From an uncultured Bacilli bacterium (GTDB taxonomy: Bacteria; Bacillota_I; Bacilli_A; RF39; UBA660), in assembly GCA_934162325.1 (NCBI GenBank), contig CAKPIH010000017.1, positions 1-21,992 of the forward strand: a DNA stretch of 21,992 nucleotides, written 5' to 3'. The notes below the pieces were generated by a model. That model was not told the origin of the DNA, did not search any database, and was given only the letters and a program-made list of their open reading frames with translations. Numbering within the stretch: the first letter of the stretch is position 1; every line of letters begins with the position of its first letter. Positions 14,845 to 21,819 of the stretch are shown one piece after another. The translations under genes were made by a program, and so were the position numbers.

Positions 14845-16719
14845 ATGTATTATAAAATTAGTCATGGTAGTGTTACTCTTGGTAATAATACGGTTCTTGA
14901 AGATATTAATTTTTGTGTTAAAGATAATGAGAAAATTGGTGTTGTAGGTAGAAATGGCTCGGGTAAAACGACTTTACTTAAGGCTATTGCTTCAGAGTAT
15001 GAAATTAATAGTGGTTATGAAGAAGTAGATATTGTTTCTTCTGATGACTTTAATATTGGTTATGTTAAACAGAATGATGGTTATAATCTTGATATGAAGA
15101 TGATAGATTATATTAGGAGTTCTTTTAATGATATTCTTGATATTGAAAAGAATCTTAATACTTTAGAGGATGAAATGAGTACTCATTATGATGAAAAGAT
15201 AGTGAGTAAATATAATGATCTTTTATCTAGATATGAATATATGGGTGGTTATAAATATAAGAAAGAGATAGAGGTTATTTTAAATAAGTTTGATTTTAGT
15301 GATAAGGATAAAGATAAGTATTTGAATGAGTTTTCTGGTGGTCAACTTACGAAGTTGTCTTTGATTAGGCTTTTATTATCGAAGCCTGATTTACTTATTT
15401 TGGATGAACCTACTAATCATTTGGATATTAAGGCTATTGAATGGCTTGAGGATTACTTAAAGGGATATAAAGGTTCTATTATTTTGGTTAGTCATGATAG
15501 AATGTTTTTGGATAATGTTTGTAATGTGATATATGATATTGAGTATGGTAGTTTAACTAGATATAGTGGTAATTATTCTTATTTTGTTAAGAAGAAGGAA
15601 GAGGACTATTTGAAGAATCTTAAAGATTATGAAAGACAACAACAAGAGATTAAGAGACTACAGGATATTGCTGATAGATTTAGGTATAAACCTACTAAAG
15701 CTGGCATGGCAATGTCAAAATTAAAGCAAATTGAAAGAATGGTATTAATAGATAAACCTGATAAGGCTAATACAAAGTCTTTTAAGATTAATTTTAGTCC
15801 GGATATGAATAGTTATAGAGATGTTCTTAAGGTTAAAAATCTTTCTATTGGTTATGATAGTGAGTTATGTAAGTTATCTTTTGAAGTGGAAAGAGGAGAC
15901 AGACTTGGTATTATTGGTGAGAATGGTATTGGTAAGAGTACGCTTCTTAAAACTATTATGGGTGAAGTGTCTTCACTTGGTGGTAAGTTTGTTTTTGGAG
16001 ATAAGGTTAATATTGGTTACTTTTCACAAGCATTAGATAATCTTAATTATGATAATTCTATTTATGATGAGATTGATAAGGAGTTTCCTAGGCTTACACC
16101 TAATGAGATTAGAACTCTTCTTGGGACTTTTGAATTTAGTGGGGAAGATGTCTTTAAAAAAATTAAGGATTTATCTGGTGGTGAAAAGGTTAGAGTTAGT
16201 TTGTGTAAGATTTTGAATAAGAAACCTAATGTTCTTATCTTAGATGAACCGACGAATCACTTGGATATTATTGGTAAAGATACTATTGAGAAAATGCTTA
16301 CTGGTTATAAGGGTACTATTATTATGGTTAGTCATGATAGATATCTTATTAAGAATGTTTGTGATAGACTTCTTGTTATGGAAGATGGCAGAAGTACTTT
16401 ATATAATTATGGTTATAGTGAGTATTTGGAGAAGACTAGGTTTAATAATATAAGTAATGATAATAAGGTTAAGATAGAAAAGAAGAAAAGTACTGATAAA
16501 AGAGTAGATACTTTTGATAGAAATAAAATGATTAAAAAAATAGAGAAGGATATTTTTGAATTAGAAGAGAGACTTAGTAATCTTAATAATGAGCTTTTGA
16601 AGGAAGATGTTTATATGGATATTAATAAGGCTAATTTGATTAAGTTAGAGATTGATATTGTAAGTAAGGATATTGAGAAGAAAACATTAGAGTGGGATGA
16701 GATTACGAAGGATATGTAA
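14845..16719 (+). CDS. ABC-F family ATPase (ribosome-associated)
   Basis: A 624-residue soluble protein with two ABC ATPase domains and no membrane part, as in ABC-F factors that act on the ribosomal E site. Domain 1 has GRNGSGKTT (about 34-42), the signature FSGGQLTKL and LLILDEPTNHLD. The inter-domain linker (about 245-300) holds the family motif RFRYKPTKAGMAMSKLKQIE. Domain 2 has GENGIGKST, LSGGEKVRV and VLILDEPTNHLD. The C-terminal extension (about 550-624) is a charged coiled coil like that of Uup. This resembles the housekeeping YdiF/Uup-like branch as much as antibiotic-resistance members, and specificity cannot be decided. AGGTG at 14834-14838 favours ATG 14845 (14842 is equally in frame). 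Catalytic glutamates are present in both Walker B motifs. Confidence 0.95.
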   Translation: MYYKISHGSVTLGNNTVLEDINFCVKDNEKIGVVGRNGSGKTTLLKAIASEYEINSGYEEVDIVSSDDFNIGYVKQNDGYNLDMKMIDYIRSSFNDILDIEKNLNTLEDEMSTHYDEKIVSKYNDLLSRYEYMGGYKYKKEIEVILNKFDFSDKDKDKYLNEFSGGQLTKLSLIRLLLSKPDLLILDEPTNHLDIKAIEWLEDYLKGYKGSIILVSHDRMFLDNVCNVIYDIEYGSLTRYSGNYSYFVKKKEEDYLKNLKDYERQQQEIKRLQDIADRFRYKPTKAGMAMSKLKQIERMVLIDKPDKANTKSFKINFSPDMNSYRDVLKVKNLSIGYDSELCKLSFEVERGDRLGIIGENGIGKSTLLKTIMGEVSSLGGKFVFGDKVNIGYFSQALDNLNYDNSIYDEIDKEFPRLTPNEIRTLLGTFEFSGEDVFKKIKDLSGGEKVRVSLCKILNKKPNVLILDEPTNHLDIIGKDTIEKMLTGYKGTIIMVSHDRYLIKNVCDRLLVMEDGRSTLYNYGYSEYLEKTRFNNISNDNKVKIEKKKSTDKRVDTFDRNKMIKKIEKDIFELEERLSNLNNELLKEDVYMDINKANLIKLEIDIVSKDIEKKTLEWDEITKDM

Positions 16720-16758
16720 TCTTGGTATTATTAATTATTTGTTTATGTTACTTTTACA

Positions 16759-16764
16759 TATAAT
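16759..16764 (+). promoter_or_regulatory. Possible -10 of the collagen-like gene
   Basis: TATAAT lies 24 bases before the start codon, with GAGGTGG as ribosome binding site. The -35 is poor, and no terminator separates this gene from the ABC-F gene, so read-through is also likely. Confidence 0.45.
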
Positions 16765-16787
16765 GTTTTAGATGTGAGGTGGTAATA

Positions 16788-17783
16788 ATGAATGATAATA
16801 TTAAGAATATACTTGAAGGTCAAAGAATTAGGGAAAGACTTAGGAGGGCCGGTATTTATCCAATGGTTGGTCCTAGAGGTCCAAAAGGGGATAAGGGCGA
16901 TGGTATTAGTATACTAGGTGATTATGATAGTTATGAGGAGTTAATTAATAAGCATCCTTCTGGTAACAGAGGTGACTGCTACTTAGTTGGTGGTAATTTA
17001 TATGTTTGGAATAGTGAAAAATCTATTTGGGATAACGTTGGTAATATAGAGGGGCCTCCTGGGAAGAGTGAGAAGATTAGTATTGGAAAGGTAAGTAGTG
17101 GTAGTGAGGCTACTATTATTGATAATTTTGATGGTGAAGTTCATACTTTGGATTTTGTTATTCCGATGGGTCCAAAAGGTGATAAGGGGGAGTCTGGTTT
17201 AAAAGGCGATAAAGGAGAAAAAGGTGATATTGGTCCTCGGGGAGAAAAGGGAGAAGCTGGTTCTATTGGTCCTCAAGGAAAGCAAGGTATTGCAGGTCCT
17301 CCTGGCGTAGAGGGAAAAATTGGTCCGACGGGACCGCAGGGACCTCAAGGAACACTTGGGCCTACTTCTTATAATGCTATTTGTTTTTCTAGTTTTAAAG
17401 ATACTACTAATGCTGGTACAATGACTGTTACTACTACTAGAATTATTCCAGGGAACTCTGATATTATTTCTATTTCTGGTAATCAAATAAAGGTATCGAA
17501 AACTAGTGTATTTGAGGTTACTTTGTGCGGGCGAATATCAGGTGTTACTAATGATACTGGTGGGAAGTTCTATTTATATAATACTACTACTAATGAAAAA
17601 ATTAGTGATATGGAGTTTGTTCTTGATAAGGGTACTACTAGTGACATGGATTTTTCAGAAGTTAATTTTGTTGATGTTTATGCTGGTGGTAATCTTGAGG
17701 TAAGAACTGAAGTTATTGGTAATGATACTGGTAATATTTCTTTTTCTATGGTTAATGTTATTCTTAAACGTTATAATTTATAA
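16788..17783 (+). CDS. Collagen-like repeat protein without signal peptide
   Basis: A 331-residue protein. A short helical N-terminus rich in Arg (1-22) leads to a brief collagen motif GPRGPKGDKGDG (28-39). A compact domain follows (about 43-90, GDYDSYEEL to the WDNVG repeat end), of a type often placed between collagen segments in bacterial and phage fibre proteins. Next come a linker (91-127), 22 unbroken Gly-X-Y triplets (128-193) and a beta-rich C-terminal domain (about 194-331) resembling the jelly-roll (TNF/C1q-like) heads of BclA-type fibres. Such proteins form trimers. There is no Sec signal, membrane anchor or LPXTG, as in BclA-like spore-surface proteins and phage fibres. The start is ATG 16788 after GAGGTGG. 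Its location and partner are unknown. Confidence 0.9.
   Translation: MNDNIKNILEGQRIRERLRRAGIYPMVGPRGPKGDKGDGISILGDYDSYEELINKHPSGNRGDCYLVGGNLYVWNSEKSIWDNVGNIEGPPGKSEKISIGKVSSGSEATIIDNFDGEVHTLDFVIPMGPKGDKGESGLKGDKGEKGDIGPRGEKGEAGSIGPQGKQGIAGPPGVEGKIGPTGPQGPQGTLGPTSYNAICFSSFKDTTNAGTMTVTTTRIIPGNSDIISISGNQIKVSKTSVFEVTLCGRISGVTNDTGGKFYLYNTTTNEKISDMEFVLDKGTTSDMDFSEVNFVDVYAGGNLEVRTEVIGNDTGNISFSMVNVILKRYNL
17169..17366 (+). repeat. Collagen Gly-X-Y repeat, 22 triplets
   Basis: Nine-base units code Gly-X-Y without interruption. GEK, GDK, GPQ and GPT recur, typical of stable bacterial collagens where charged pairs replace hydroxyproline. The stretch is visibly richer in G and C than its surroundings. 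Confidence 0.95.
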
Positions 17784-17787
17784 ATAG

Positions 17788-17822
17788 GGAAATACTGATC
17801 TTTGTGGTTGGTATTTTTTTGA
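17788..17822 (+). terminator. Terminator of the collagen-like gene
   Basis: AAATAC pairs with GTATTT, and the stem extends inward through several G-U pairs. It is followed by TTTTTTT. Confidence 0.65.
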
Positions 17823-17837
17823 TATACAAATAAATGT

Positions 17838-17866
17838 TTGACATTTCCATGAAATTGTGATATTAT
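17838..17866 (+). promoter_or_regulatory. Promoter of the J-domain gene
   Basis: A perfect TTGACA (17838-17843), 17 bp, then TATTAT (17861-17866). The ribosome binding site GGGAGGG is at 17884-17890. Confidence 0.8.
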
Positions 17867-17897
17867 AATAACACTATTTTTATGGGAGGGAAAGTTG

Positions 17898-18494
17898 ATG
17901 AAAGATAATAGTATTAGACAAACACTATATGAAATATTAAGAGTATCACAAACTGCTACTCTTGAAGAAATTAAGATAGCATATAGAAGAATGGCTATTG
18001 AATATCATCCTGATATTAATCCTGGTGCAAATAATAAAGCCTGTCATGAGATGATGTGCAAAATAAATGAAGCATATCGTGTTTTAAGAGATGCAGAGAC
18101 AAGAAAACTATATGACCAAACACTAGAAGAAAATAGTCAAAAACCATATTCATGTAATGTTGATAAATCTAGCAAAACAAAGAATAGTAAGACTTCAACA
18201 ACTGAATACAAAAATAGAACTTATGAAAAAATATCTTATAACTATGATAGTGTATATGAATATTATAATTCAGTTGATTTTGATGAAAACACACAGCAAG
18301 ATTTTATTGATTGGATATATAATTTTTCATATAGATATATAAAGTTAGTGTATGATTATTATAAGGAACTAAATATAAATGGAATGAGTATGTTGAATAA
18401 CTTGTATACTGATTTTAATAATATTATTAAATATGAAAAAGATATTCTTAAATTAAAATCAAGAAAGAAAGCGAAAAAAAGTAAAAGTTTGTAA
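17898..18494 (+). CDS. J-domain (DnaJ-like) protein with basic C-terminal tail
   Basis: A 198-residue protein. An N-terminal J domain (about 9-76) has the HPD motif at 37-39, followed by KINEAYRVLRD and RKLYDQ helices, so it should stimulate an Hsp70 (DnaK) ATPase. The zinc-finger and substrate-binding domains of true DnaJ are absent. Instead there is a Ser/Lys/Asn-rich linker (about 78-115), a Tyr/Phe/Asp-rich helical segment (about 116-175) and a strongly basic end KSRKKAKKSKSL. It is not next to dnaK or grpE, so it is an orphan co-chaperone with an unknown client. The start is ATG 17898; TTG 17895 is closer to the ribosome binding site but less likely. A-ending codons (ACA, CTA, TTA, GTA, ATA) are commoner than in the ABC-F and mur genes. 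RNA element copy 2 follows about 106 bases later. Confidence 0.92.
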   Translation: MKDNSIRQTLYEILRVSQTATLEEIKIAYRRMAIEYHPDINPGANNKACHEMMCKINEAYRVLRDAETRKLYDQTLEENSQKPYSCNVDKSSKTKNSKTSTTEYKNRTYEKISYNYDSVYEYYNSVDFDENTQQDFIDWIYNFSYRYIKLVYDYYKELNINGMSMLNNLYTDFNNIIKYEKDILKLKSRKKAKKSKSL

Positions 18495-18600
18495 CTTTTG
18501 TTATATAAATATTATTAAAGATATTAATTATCGTAATTATATTTTTATATAATCCTTAGAATTATTAAAAGTGTTGAAAGAATAAAATATATTATTTTTG

Positions 18601-18720
18601 AAGACTTATTTATAAGGCTTTAAAAATCTAGTTAAAGACTTTATGGCTTTAACTAGCAGTGAGGGACTTTAGGCCCGAGGTGTATTAAAGTGAACTATCA
18701 AAATTATTGATAGTTTTTTT
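18601..18720 (+). ncRNA. Structured RNA element, copy 2, ending in a terminator
   Basis: Hairpin A is 18601-18620. Hairpin B is a perfect 10-bp stem, 18628-18637 with 18647-18656, loop ACTTTATGG. A third small hairpin (GGG 18663-18665 with CCC 18674-18676) is unique to this copy; the flanking CGAGGTGT and GTGAACT match CGAAGTGT and GTGAACT of copy 1. A 9-bp terminator follows. Upstream, TATAAT at 18548-18553 could drive a separate transcript of about 160 nt, or the RNA may be the 3' UTR of the J-domain gene. The interval 18495-18600 shows nothing else beyond a weak AAAAGTT/AACTTTT hairpin near 18482-18498. Confidence 0.65.
18693..18720 (+). terminator. Terminator of RNA element copy 2
   Basis: A perfect 9-bp stem (18693-18701 with 18707-18715), AATTA loop, then a run of T to 18720. 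It lies 12 bases from the end of the convergent beta-helix gene. Confidence 0.9.
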
Positions 18721-18731
18721 CTTTAGTCATA

Positions 18732-19589
18732 TTATTTATTATAGGAGTTTATTACTTGTAATTCGGAGTTTTCTTTCATTGTTAGAGTTCCATATATGGC
18801 CCACATAGGGATTCTTTGATGACTTTTTTCGATGAATATTAGAGAGGCTCTTTCTTCGATTAAGACATTGTTTGCTCCTTCATCGTGATTTGGGGCGAAG
18901 CCGTTAGCGGTTGTTAGATGAACTTTGGTATCATGTAAGATAGTTAGGTTTAGTTCATTTGTTCCAGACATTAATTCTCTTGAGTCAGCGGATATGATTA
19001 CATTACTTTTACATAGGAATATGATATAGGGACTTATATTGTCTTCTTTAAAAGTGAATAGGGAATAGTATATGGAACTACTTGTGATATTTGTTTTACC
19101 TCCAATTATTACATAGGAGGCTTCACATACTTCTTGTGGATCAATAGTATTTGTTTCTTCAATTGTTATATTGGAGTTTGTTATTTTTACTGTGCCATAG
19201 GGGTTTAATGCTAGTTTAGTTCCTTTAAATGTTATGTTATCAAAGATATTTATTGTTTCTCTATTACTTACTTCTAATTTGGTATAGAGAATACCATATG
19301 TATTTGTGGATATTATGTTTATGTTTTTTATTTGGATTTTTTTGGGACTTGTATCTATAATTATGGTATCGGTGTTTTGAGTGCTATTCATACCCGTTAG
19401 GGTATGAGTTATGTTTTGGTAAGTTCCATCTATTACTACTTTGGTTTTATTTCTATTTATGGTTATACCACTTTCTAGAGTGATATCATTTTCTAGATAA
19501 ATATATTTGTAGGTGTTATCTTCTTCGAGTACTTCTTTTAATTCACTACTAGTGGCTACTGTAACTGTTTTATTGTTTATTTTATTCAT
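18732..19589 (-). CDS. Beta-helix (pectate-lyase-like) repeat protein, no signal peptide
   Basis: A 285-residue protein made almost wholly of short strands with Asn/Thr/Ile-rich turns: ITLESGITINRNKTKVVIDG, IQIKNINIIS, INIFDNITFKG and VKITNSNITIEE. This is the pattern of right-handed parallel beta-helix proteins of the pectate-lyase superfamily. Resembling parts occur in secreted adhesins and enzymes, but there is no signal peptide, anchor or recognisable catalytic Asp/Arg set, so a structural or binding role is more likely than lyase activity. The leader has a weak ribosome binding site (AAAGGA, about 11 bases before the ATG) and a poor promoter (TTATAC, 17 bp, TATATC on the minus strand). 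Like the collagen-like protein nearby, it looks surface-type but lacks an export signal. Confidence 0.8.
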   Translation of the reverse strand: MNKINNKTVTVATSSELKEVLEEDNTYKYIYLENDITLESGITINRNKTKVVIDGTYQNITHTLTGMNSTQNTDTIIIDTSPKKIQIKNINIISTNTYGILYTKLEVSNRETINIFDNITFKGTKLALNPYGTVKITNSNITIEETNTIDPQEVCEASYVIIGGKTNITSSSIYYSLFTFKEDNISPYIIFLCKSNVIISADSRELMSGTNELNLTILHDTKVHLTTANGFAPNHDEGANNVLIEERASLIFIEKSHQRIPMWAIYGTLTMKENSELQVINSYNK

Positions 19590-19680
19590 AAAATCACTTT
19601 TCCTTTAATATGATATATGTAGGGTTATTTTTTTGTATAAGGATGTTTTTATGAATAAATATTACTATATTATTTAAATA

Positions 19681-19723
19681 AAAAAGATTATTAACAAAAT
19701 CCCTTGACTTCGTTAATAATCTG
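19681..19723 (-). terminator. Terminator of the 20360 gene
   Basis: On the minus strand, an 11-bp perfect stem (plus 19713-19723 with 19686-19696) closes a 16-nt loop, followed by TTTTT. It starts only 4 bases after the stop codon. Confidence 0.85.
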
Positions 19724-19727
19724 GCAG

Positions 19728-20360
19728 TTATAATTTTACTCTAACTCTTTTTAATATATCTTTTTTTTCAGATTCATTTAGTTCCTCACTATTGCTATAT
19801 TTATTATCTTTACCATAAAAATAAGCAAGTGTGTCATGATCGTTACAAACTGCAATTTCGTAGGATGGTGAAAAGTATATTTCAAAGATATCACTAATTG
19901 ATTTTTTGACTAAGATTCTATCAAACACCTTTTTACCTATTTCAGCAATTTCATACAATTCTTTTTGAATGAGTTCAAAATCTTCCCCTCGTTCCTTACC
20001 TATTCTGACCTTTTTACTAAGTAGATAGAATTTTGGGTATCCTCTACTAAGGCTTTCAAATTTTTTAGACTCTTTATTGAATGATGCTACTACATTAATT
20101 CCATCATAAGAATCTAGGTAGACTGCATATATGATAAATTCATCATTATTTTGAAGTCCATCAAATCTCACACTTTTAACCCAATTACATTTCTCTTGTA
20201 TTTTTCTTAATGCATTTTCTGTTTCCATATTAAATTCTTGTTCTTTAGATTTTAGAAATGTAATATATTTTTCAAGACTTATGCTATCAATGTCATTTAA
20301 AGAAAAATATTCATTTTCATTTTTATTGCTTTTTAAAAAGTTTTTAATTTCATTATTCAT
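19728..20360 (-). CDS. Hypothetical protein of unknown family
   Basis: A 210-residue soluble protein that I do not recognise. It has no signal peptide and no membrane helix. The N-terminal half is helical and charged (about 1-60). The middle has strand-like segments (DEFIIYAVYLDSYDGINVVASF, about 74-95), followed by helical segments and a final strand pair (YEIAVCNDHDTLAYFYG). No catalytic motif stands out. It has its own excellent promoter, ribosome binding site AAGGAG (plus 20371-20376) and terminator, so it is a free-standing gene. It sits between the Shedu gene and a beta-helix gene in a segment that looks accessory; a defence or phage-related role is possible but unsupported. Confidence 0.8.
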   Translation of the reverse strand: MNNEIKNFLKSNKNENEYFSLNDIDSISLEKYITFLKSKEQEFNMETENALRKIQEKCNWVKSVRFDGLQNNDEFIIYAVYLDSYDGINVVASFNKESKKFESLSRGYPKFYLLSKKVRIGKERGEDFELIQKELYEIAEIGKKVFDRILVKKSISDIFEIYFSPSYEIAVCNDHDTLAYFYGKDNKYSNSEELNESEKKDILKRVRVKL

Positions 20361-20384
20361 GTTTAAAGTTCTCCTTTCTTAATT

Positions 20385-20413
20385 AGTATAGCATATTTCT
20401 CTTTTTGTGACAA
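20385..20413 (-). promoter_or_regulatory. Promoter of the 20360 gene
   Basis: On the minus strand TTGTCA (plus 20408-20413), 17 bp, TATACT (plus 20385-20390), preceded by TGC (extended -10). One of the strongest promoters in the window. Confidence 0.85.
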
Positions 20414-20506
20414 TTATTTAAATGTGTTTTAATAAAAATACTTAATATTATTGATAAAATTTAAATGTATAAAATTAAAACATATTAGATTATTTGGAGA
20501 ACTCTA

Positions 20507-20539
20507 TATACTTGCCAAGCTAGAGACTGGGAAAGTATA
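20507..20539. other. Imperfect hairpin between the 20360 gene and the RNA candidate
   Basis: TATACTT (20507-20513) pairs with AAGTATA (20533-20539), and CCA with TGG inside, around a GC-richer loop. No T-run follows on either strand. Apart from this, the RNA candidate and the two minus-strand promoters, the stretch 20361-20673 shows nothing recognisable. Confidence 0.4.
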
Positions 20540-20574
20540 AAAAAACTCACACACTAGTATTTAAGTGTGCGAGT
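20538..20574 (-). terminator. Strong terminator after the Shedu gene / RNA candidate
   Basis: Minus-strand stem of 11 bp (plus 20564-20574 with 20545-20555, one G-U), 8-nt loop, then a run of seven T. Confidence 0.9.
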
Positions 20575-20653
20575 ATTAACCTCAATGGAGCGAGTGCCGT
20601 AGGTATCTACAACTTTTTCCAATACACGAATTGATACATAAATATCAATCACT
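20538..20653 (-). ncRNA. Candidate small RNA downstream of the Shedu gene
   Basis: On the minus strand a perfect extended -10 (TGTTATAAT, plus 20660-20668) points to a start near 20653. The transcript would run about 115 nt to a strong terminator. In between are a 7-bp hairpin (ATTGATA with TATCAAT, plus 20627-20646 region), a short GTAG-ATAC-CTAC hairpin and a GC-richer core around plus 20582-20605 that stands out in this AT-rich DNA. There is no open frame of note. It may instead be a long 3' UTR of the Shedu mRNA. I recognise no known RNA family. Confidence 0.45.
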
Positions 20654-20659
20654 AAACAT

Positions 20660-20668
20660 ATTATAACA
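20660..20668 (-). promoter_or_regulatory. Extended -10 promoter for the small RNA candidate
   Basis: TGTTATAAT on the minus strand, starting just after the Shedu stop codon. There is no clear -35. Confidence 0.45.
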
Positions 20669-20673
20669 TAAAA

Positions 20674-21678
20674 TTATGATTTTTCTTCATTATTTTTGTC
20701 ATTTGATAAAAATTCATTCATTTTTACTGCTCTTTTATAAACCATATTATAAGTATATATTGTTACATTTGTCAAAGAAGCATTTAATAATCTATATGCT
20801 TCATATTCCTTATTACCCCAATCTTTTGAATTTCCATAAATTAAAATTCCTCTAGGCTTTAATATTTTTCCTAATCTATTAGTAGTGTCAATATCATTTG
20901 CTTTTTTTTCTAAAGTAGCAATATAGTTAGTTAGTTGTGTTATTGCTTTTGTAAGTTCTGATGAAGGAACCAGGTTTTCATGATCCTCCTTTGCTTCAAA
21001 AAATTTTTTTGATTCTCCAGCCTTCTTAATTTCTATAACATCAATGAATCCATCTAAATTTTCAGCTATAAAATCAGATATATTCTTTACATCAATTCTT
21101 CTGTCATCAGAAACTCTAACAAAGTCTGTTCCTAATACCCAATTGTTTTTTTCAAACCACTTTTGCCAAATGCTTTCACTTACATCATTTTTATAATTTT
21201 CAGTAAATTCAATTAAAGCCTTTTTTCTATCTGCAATTTCAATTACTTTATTAACATCGGATAAATCTAAATCATTTTTAATTGCAACATCTATTAACTG
21301 TGAAATGCTTTCCGGTTTATCCTTTATTAATGTTGACATAGTTTCATTATCAAATGTTAAATATTTATTTTCATTATTTGATAGAGGATAGTAATGTTGA
21401 TTGATGTAGTTAACCAATTTGTCTAATTCTTCATTATCCAGTGTTAATTCACTTTTAGGGTCTTTAACTTCTGGTAAGCCTGTTTTTAAGTAAATTTCAT
21501 ACCACTCTGTTTTTTTATATCTACCGATTTTTAGAGATAATTTACTTTCATTTTCACCTGTCTTAATTCTAACAAAATGTGCTTGAGAATAAACTTGTTT
21601 TTTATCTTTTAATTCTGCTGGTTCAATATGTTCTATATTTTCATTTCTTTTTGATTGCTTTACTTCAGTTAATTCCAT
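20674..21678 (-). CDS. sduA: Shedu-type anti-phage defence nuclease (SduA, DUF4263)
   Basis: A 334-residue protein. Residues about 165-320 match the DUF4263 domain that defines the single-gene Shedu defence system: SESIWQKWFEKNNWVLG (167-183), DFI (202-204), the PD-(D/E)xK nuclease core Asp213, Glu216-x-Lys218 in FIDVIEIKKA, a following helix with Gln248 in ITQLTNYI, and a late strand PRGILIYGN. Residues 1-110 form a divergent N-terminal domain, as is usual in this family, where it is thought to sense the invader. No restriction methylase is nearby. The start chosen is ATG 21678 because AAGGGAG (plus 21686-21692) lies 7 bases upstream; the longer frame from 21705 would include that site. Its Leu codons are mostly TTA with CTT rare, and Thr is mainly ACA, unlike the ABC-F and mur genes, consistent with transfer. 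Confidence 0.87.
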   Translation of the reverse strand: MELTEVKQSKRNENIEHIEPAELKDKKQVYSQAHFVRIKTGENESKLSLKIGRYKKTEWYEIYLKTGLPEVKDPKSELTLDNEELDKLVNYINQHYYPLSNNENKYLTFDNETMSTLIKDKPESISQLIDVAIKNDLDLSDVNKVIEIADRKKALIEFTENYKNDVSESIWQKWFEKNNWVLGTDFVRVSDDRRIDVKNISDFIAENLDGFIDVIEIKKAGESKKFFEAKEDHENLVPSSELTKAITQLTNYIATLEKKANDIDTTNRLGKILKPRGILIYGNSKDWGNKEYEAYRLLNASLTNVTIYTYNMVYKRAVKMNEFLSNDKNNEEKS

Positions 21679-21698
21679 TAAAATTCTCCCTTCAAAAA

Positions 21699-21721
21699 AT
21701 ATCATTCATTATGAATGATAT
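21699..21721. promoter_or_regulatory. Perfect 23-bp palindrome in the Shedu leader
   Basis: Two 11-base arms, ATATCATTCAT and ATGAATGATAT, flank one central base (21710). It lies between the Shedu start site (about 21728) and its ribosome binding site, so it could be an operator or a leader hairpin next to the Shine-Dalgarno sequence. Confidence 0.65.
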
Positions 21722-21753
21722 AAAACTTAATATTATTATATCATAAAACTTAA
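21720..21753. repeat. Direct repeat flanking the Shedu -10 element
   Basis: ATAAAACTTAA occurs at 21720-21730 and 21743-21753, 23 bp apart (about two helical turns), on each side of the -10. The second copy runs into the palindrome AACTTAAGTT (21747-21756). Confidence 0.5.
21735..21743 (-). promoter_or_regulatory. Extended -10 promoter of the Shedu gene
   Basis: Minus-strand TGATATAAT, with no good -35. The predicted start is near 21728, giving a 50-base leader that contains the palindrome. Confidence 0.6.
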
Positions 21754-21771
21754 GTTAATTTATGTGGTTTT

Positions 21772-21800
21772 TTGCAATAACAACGATTTTATGCTATAAT
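21772..21800 (+). promoter_or_regulatory. Promoter of the partial 3' gene
   Basis: TTGCAA (21772-21777), 17 bp, TATAAT (21795-21800) preceded by TGC (extended -10). The ribosome binding site AGGAGG is at 21807-21812, overlapping the predicted start. Confidence 0.8.
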
Positions 21801-21819
21801 ACCTATAGGAGGAAACAAT

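Noticed and set aside
17169..17366. CRISPR-like repetition
   Set aside because: The nine-base periodicity is the coding pattern of collagen Gly-X-Y triplets; there are no spacers. No CRISPR array was seen anywhere in the window.
18601..18720. T-box, lysine or other known riboswitch
   Set aside because: The T-box GGTGGNACC motif is absent, other class signatures do not match, and a gene that could be controlled in cis does not follow in the same direction.
20507..20605. Attachment site, tRNA remnant or CRISPR-associated RNA near the Shedu gene
   Set aside because: The GC-richer block has hairpins but no cloverleaf, no integrase gene and no duplicated flank within the window.
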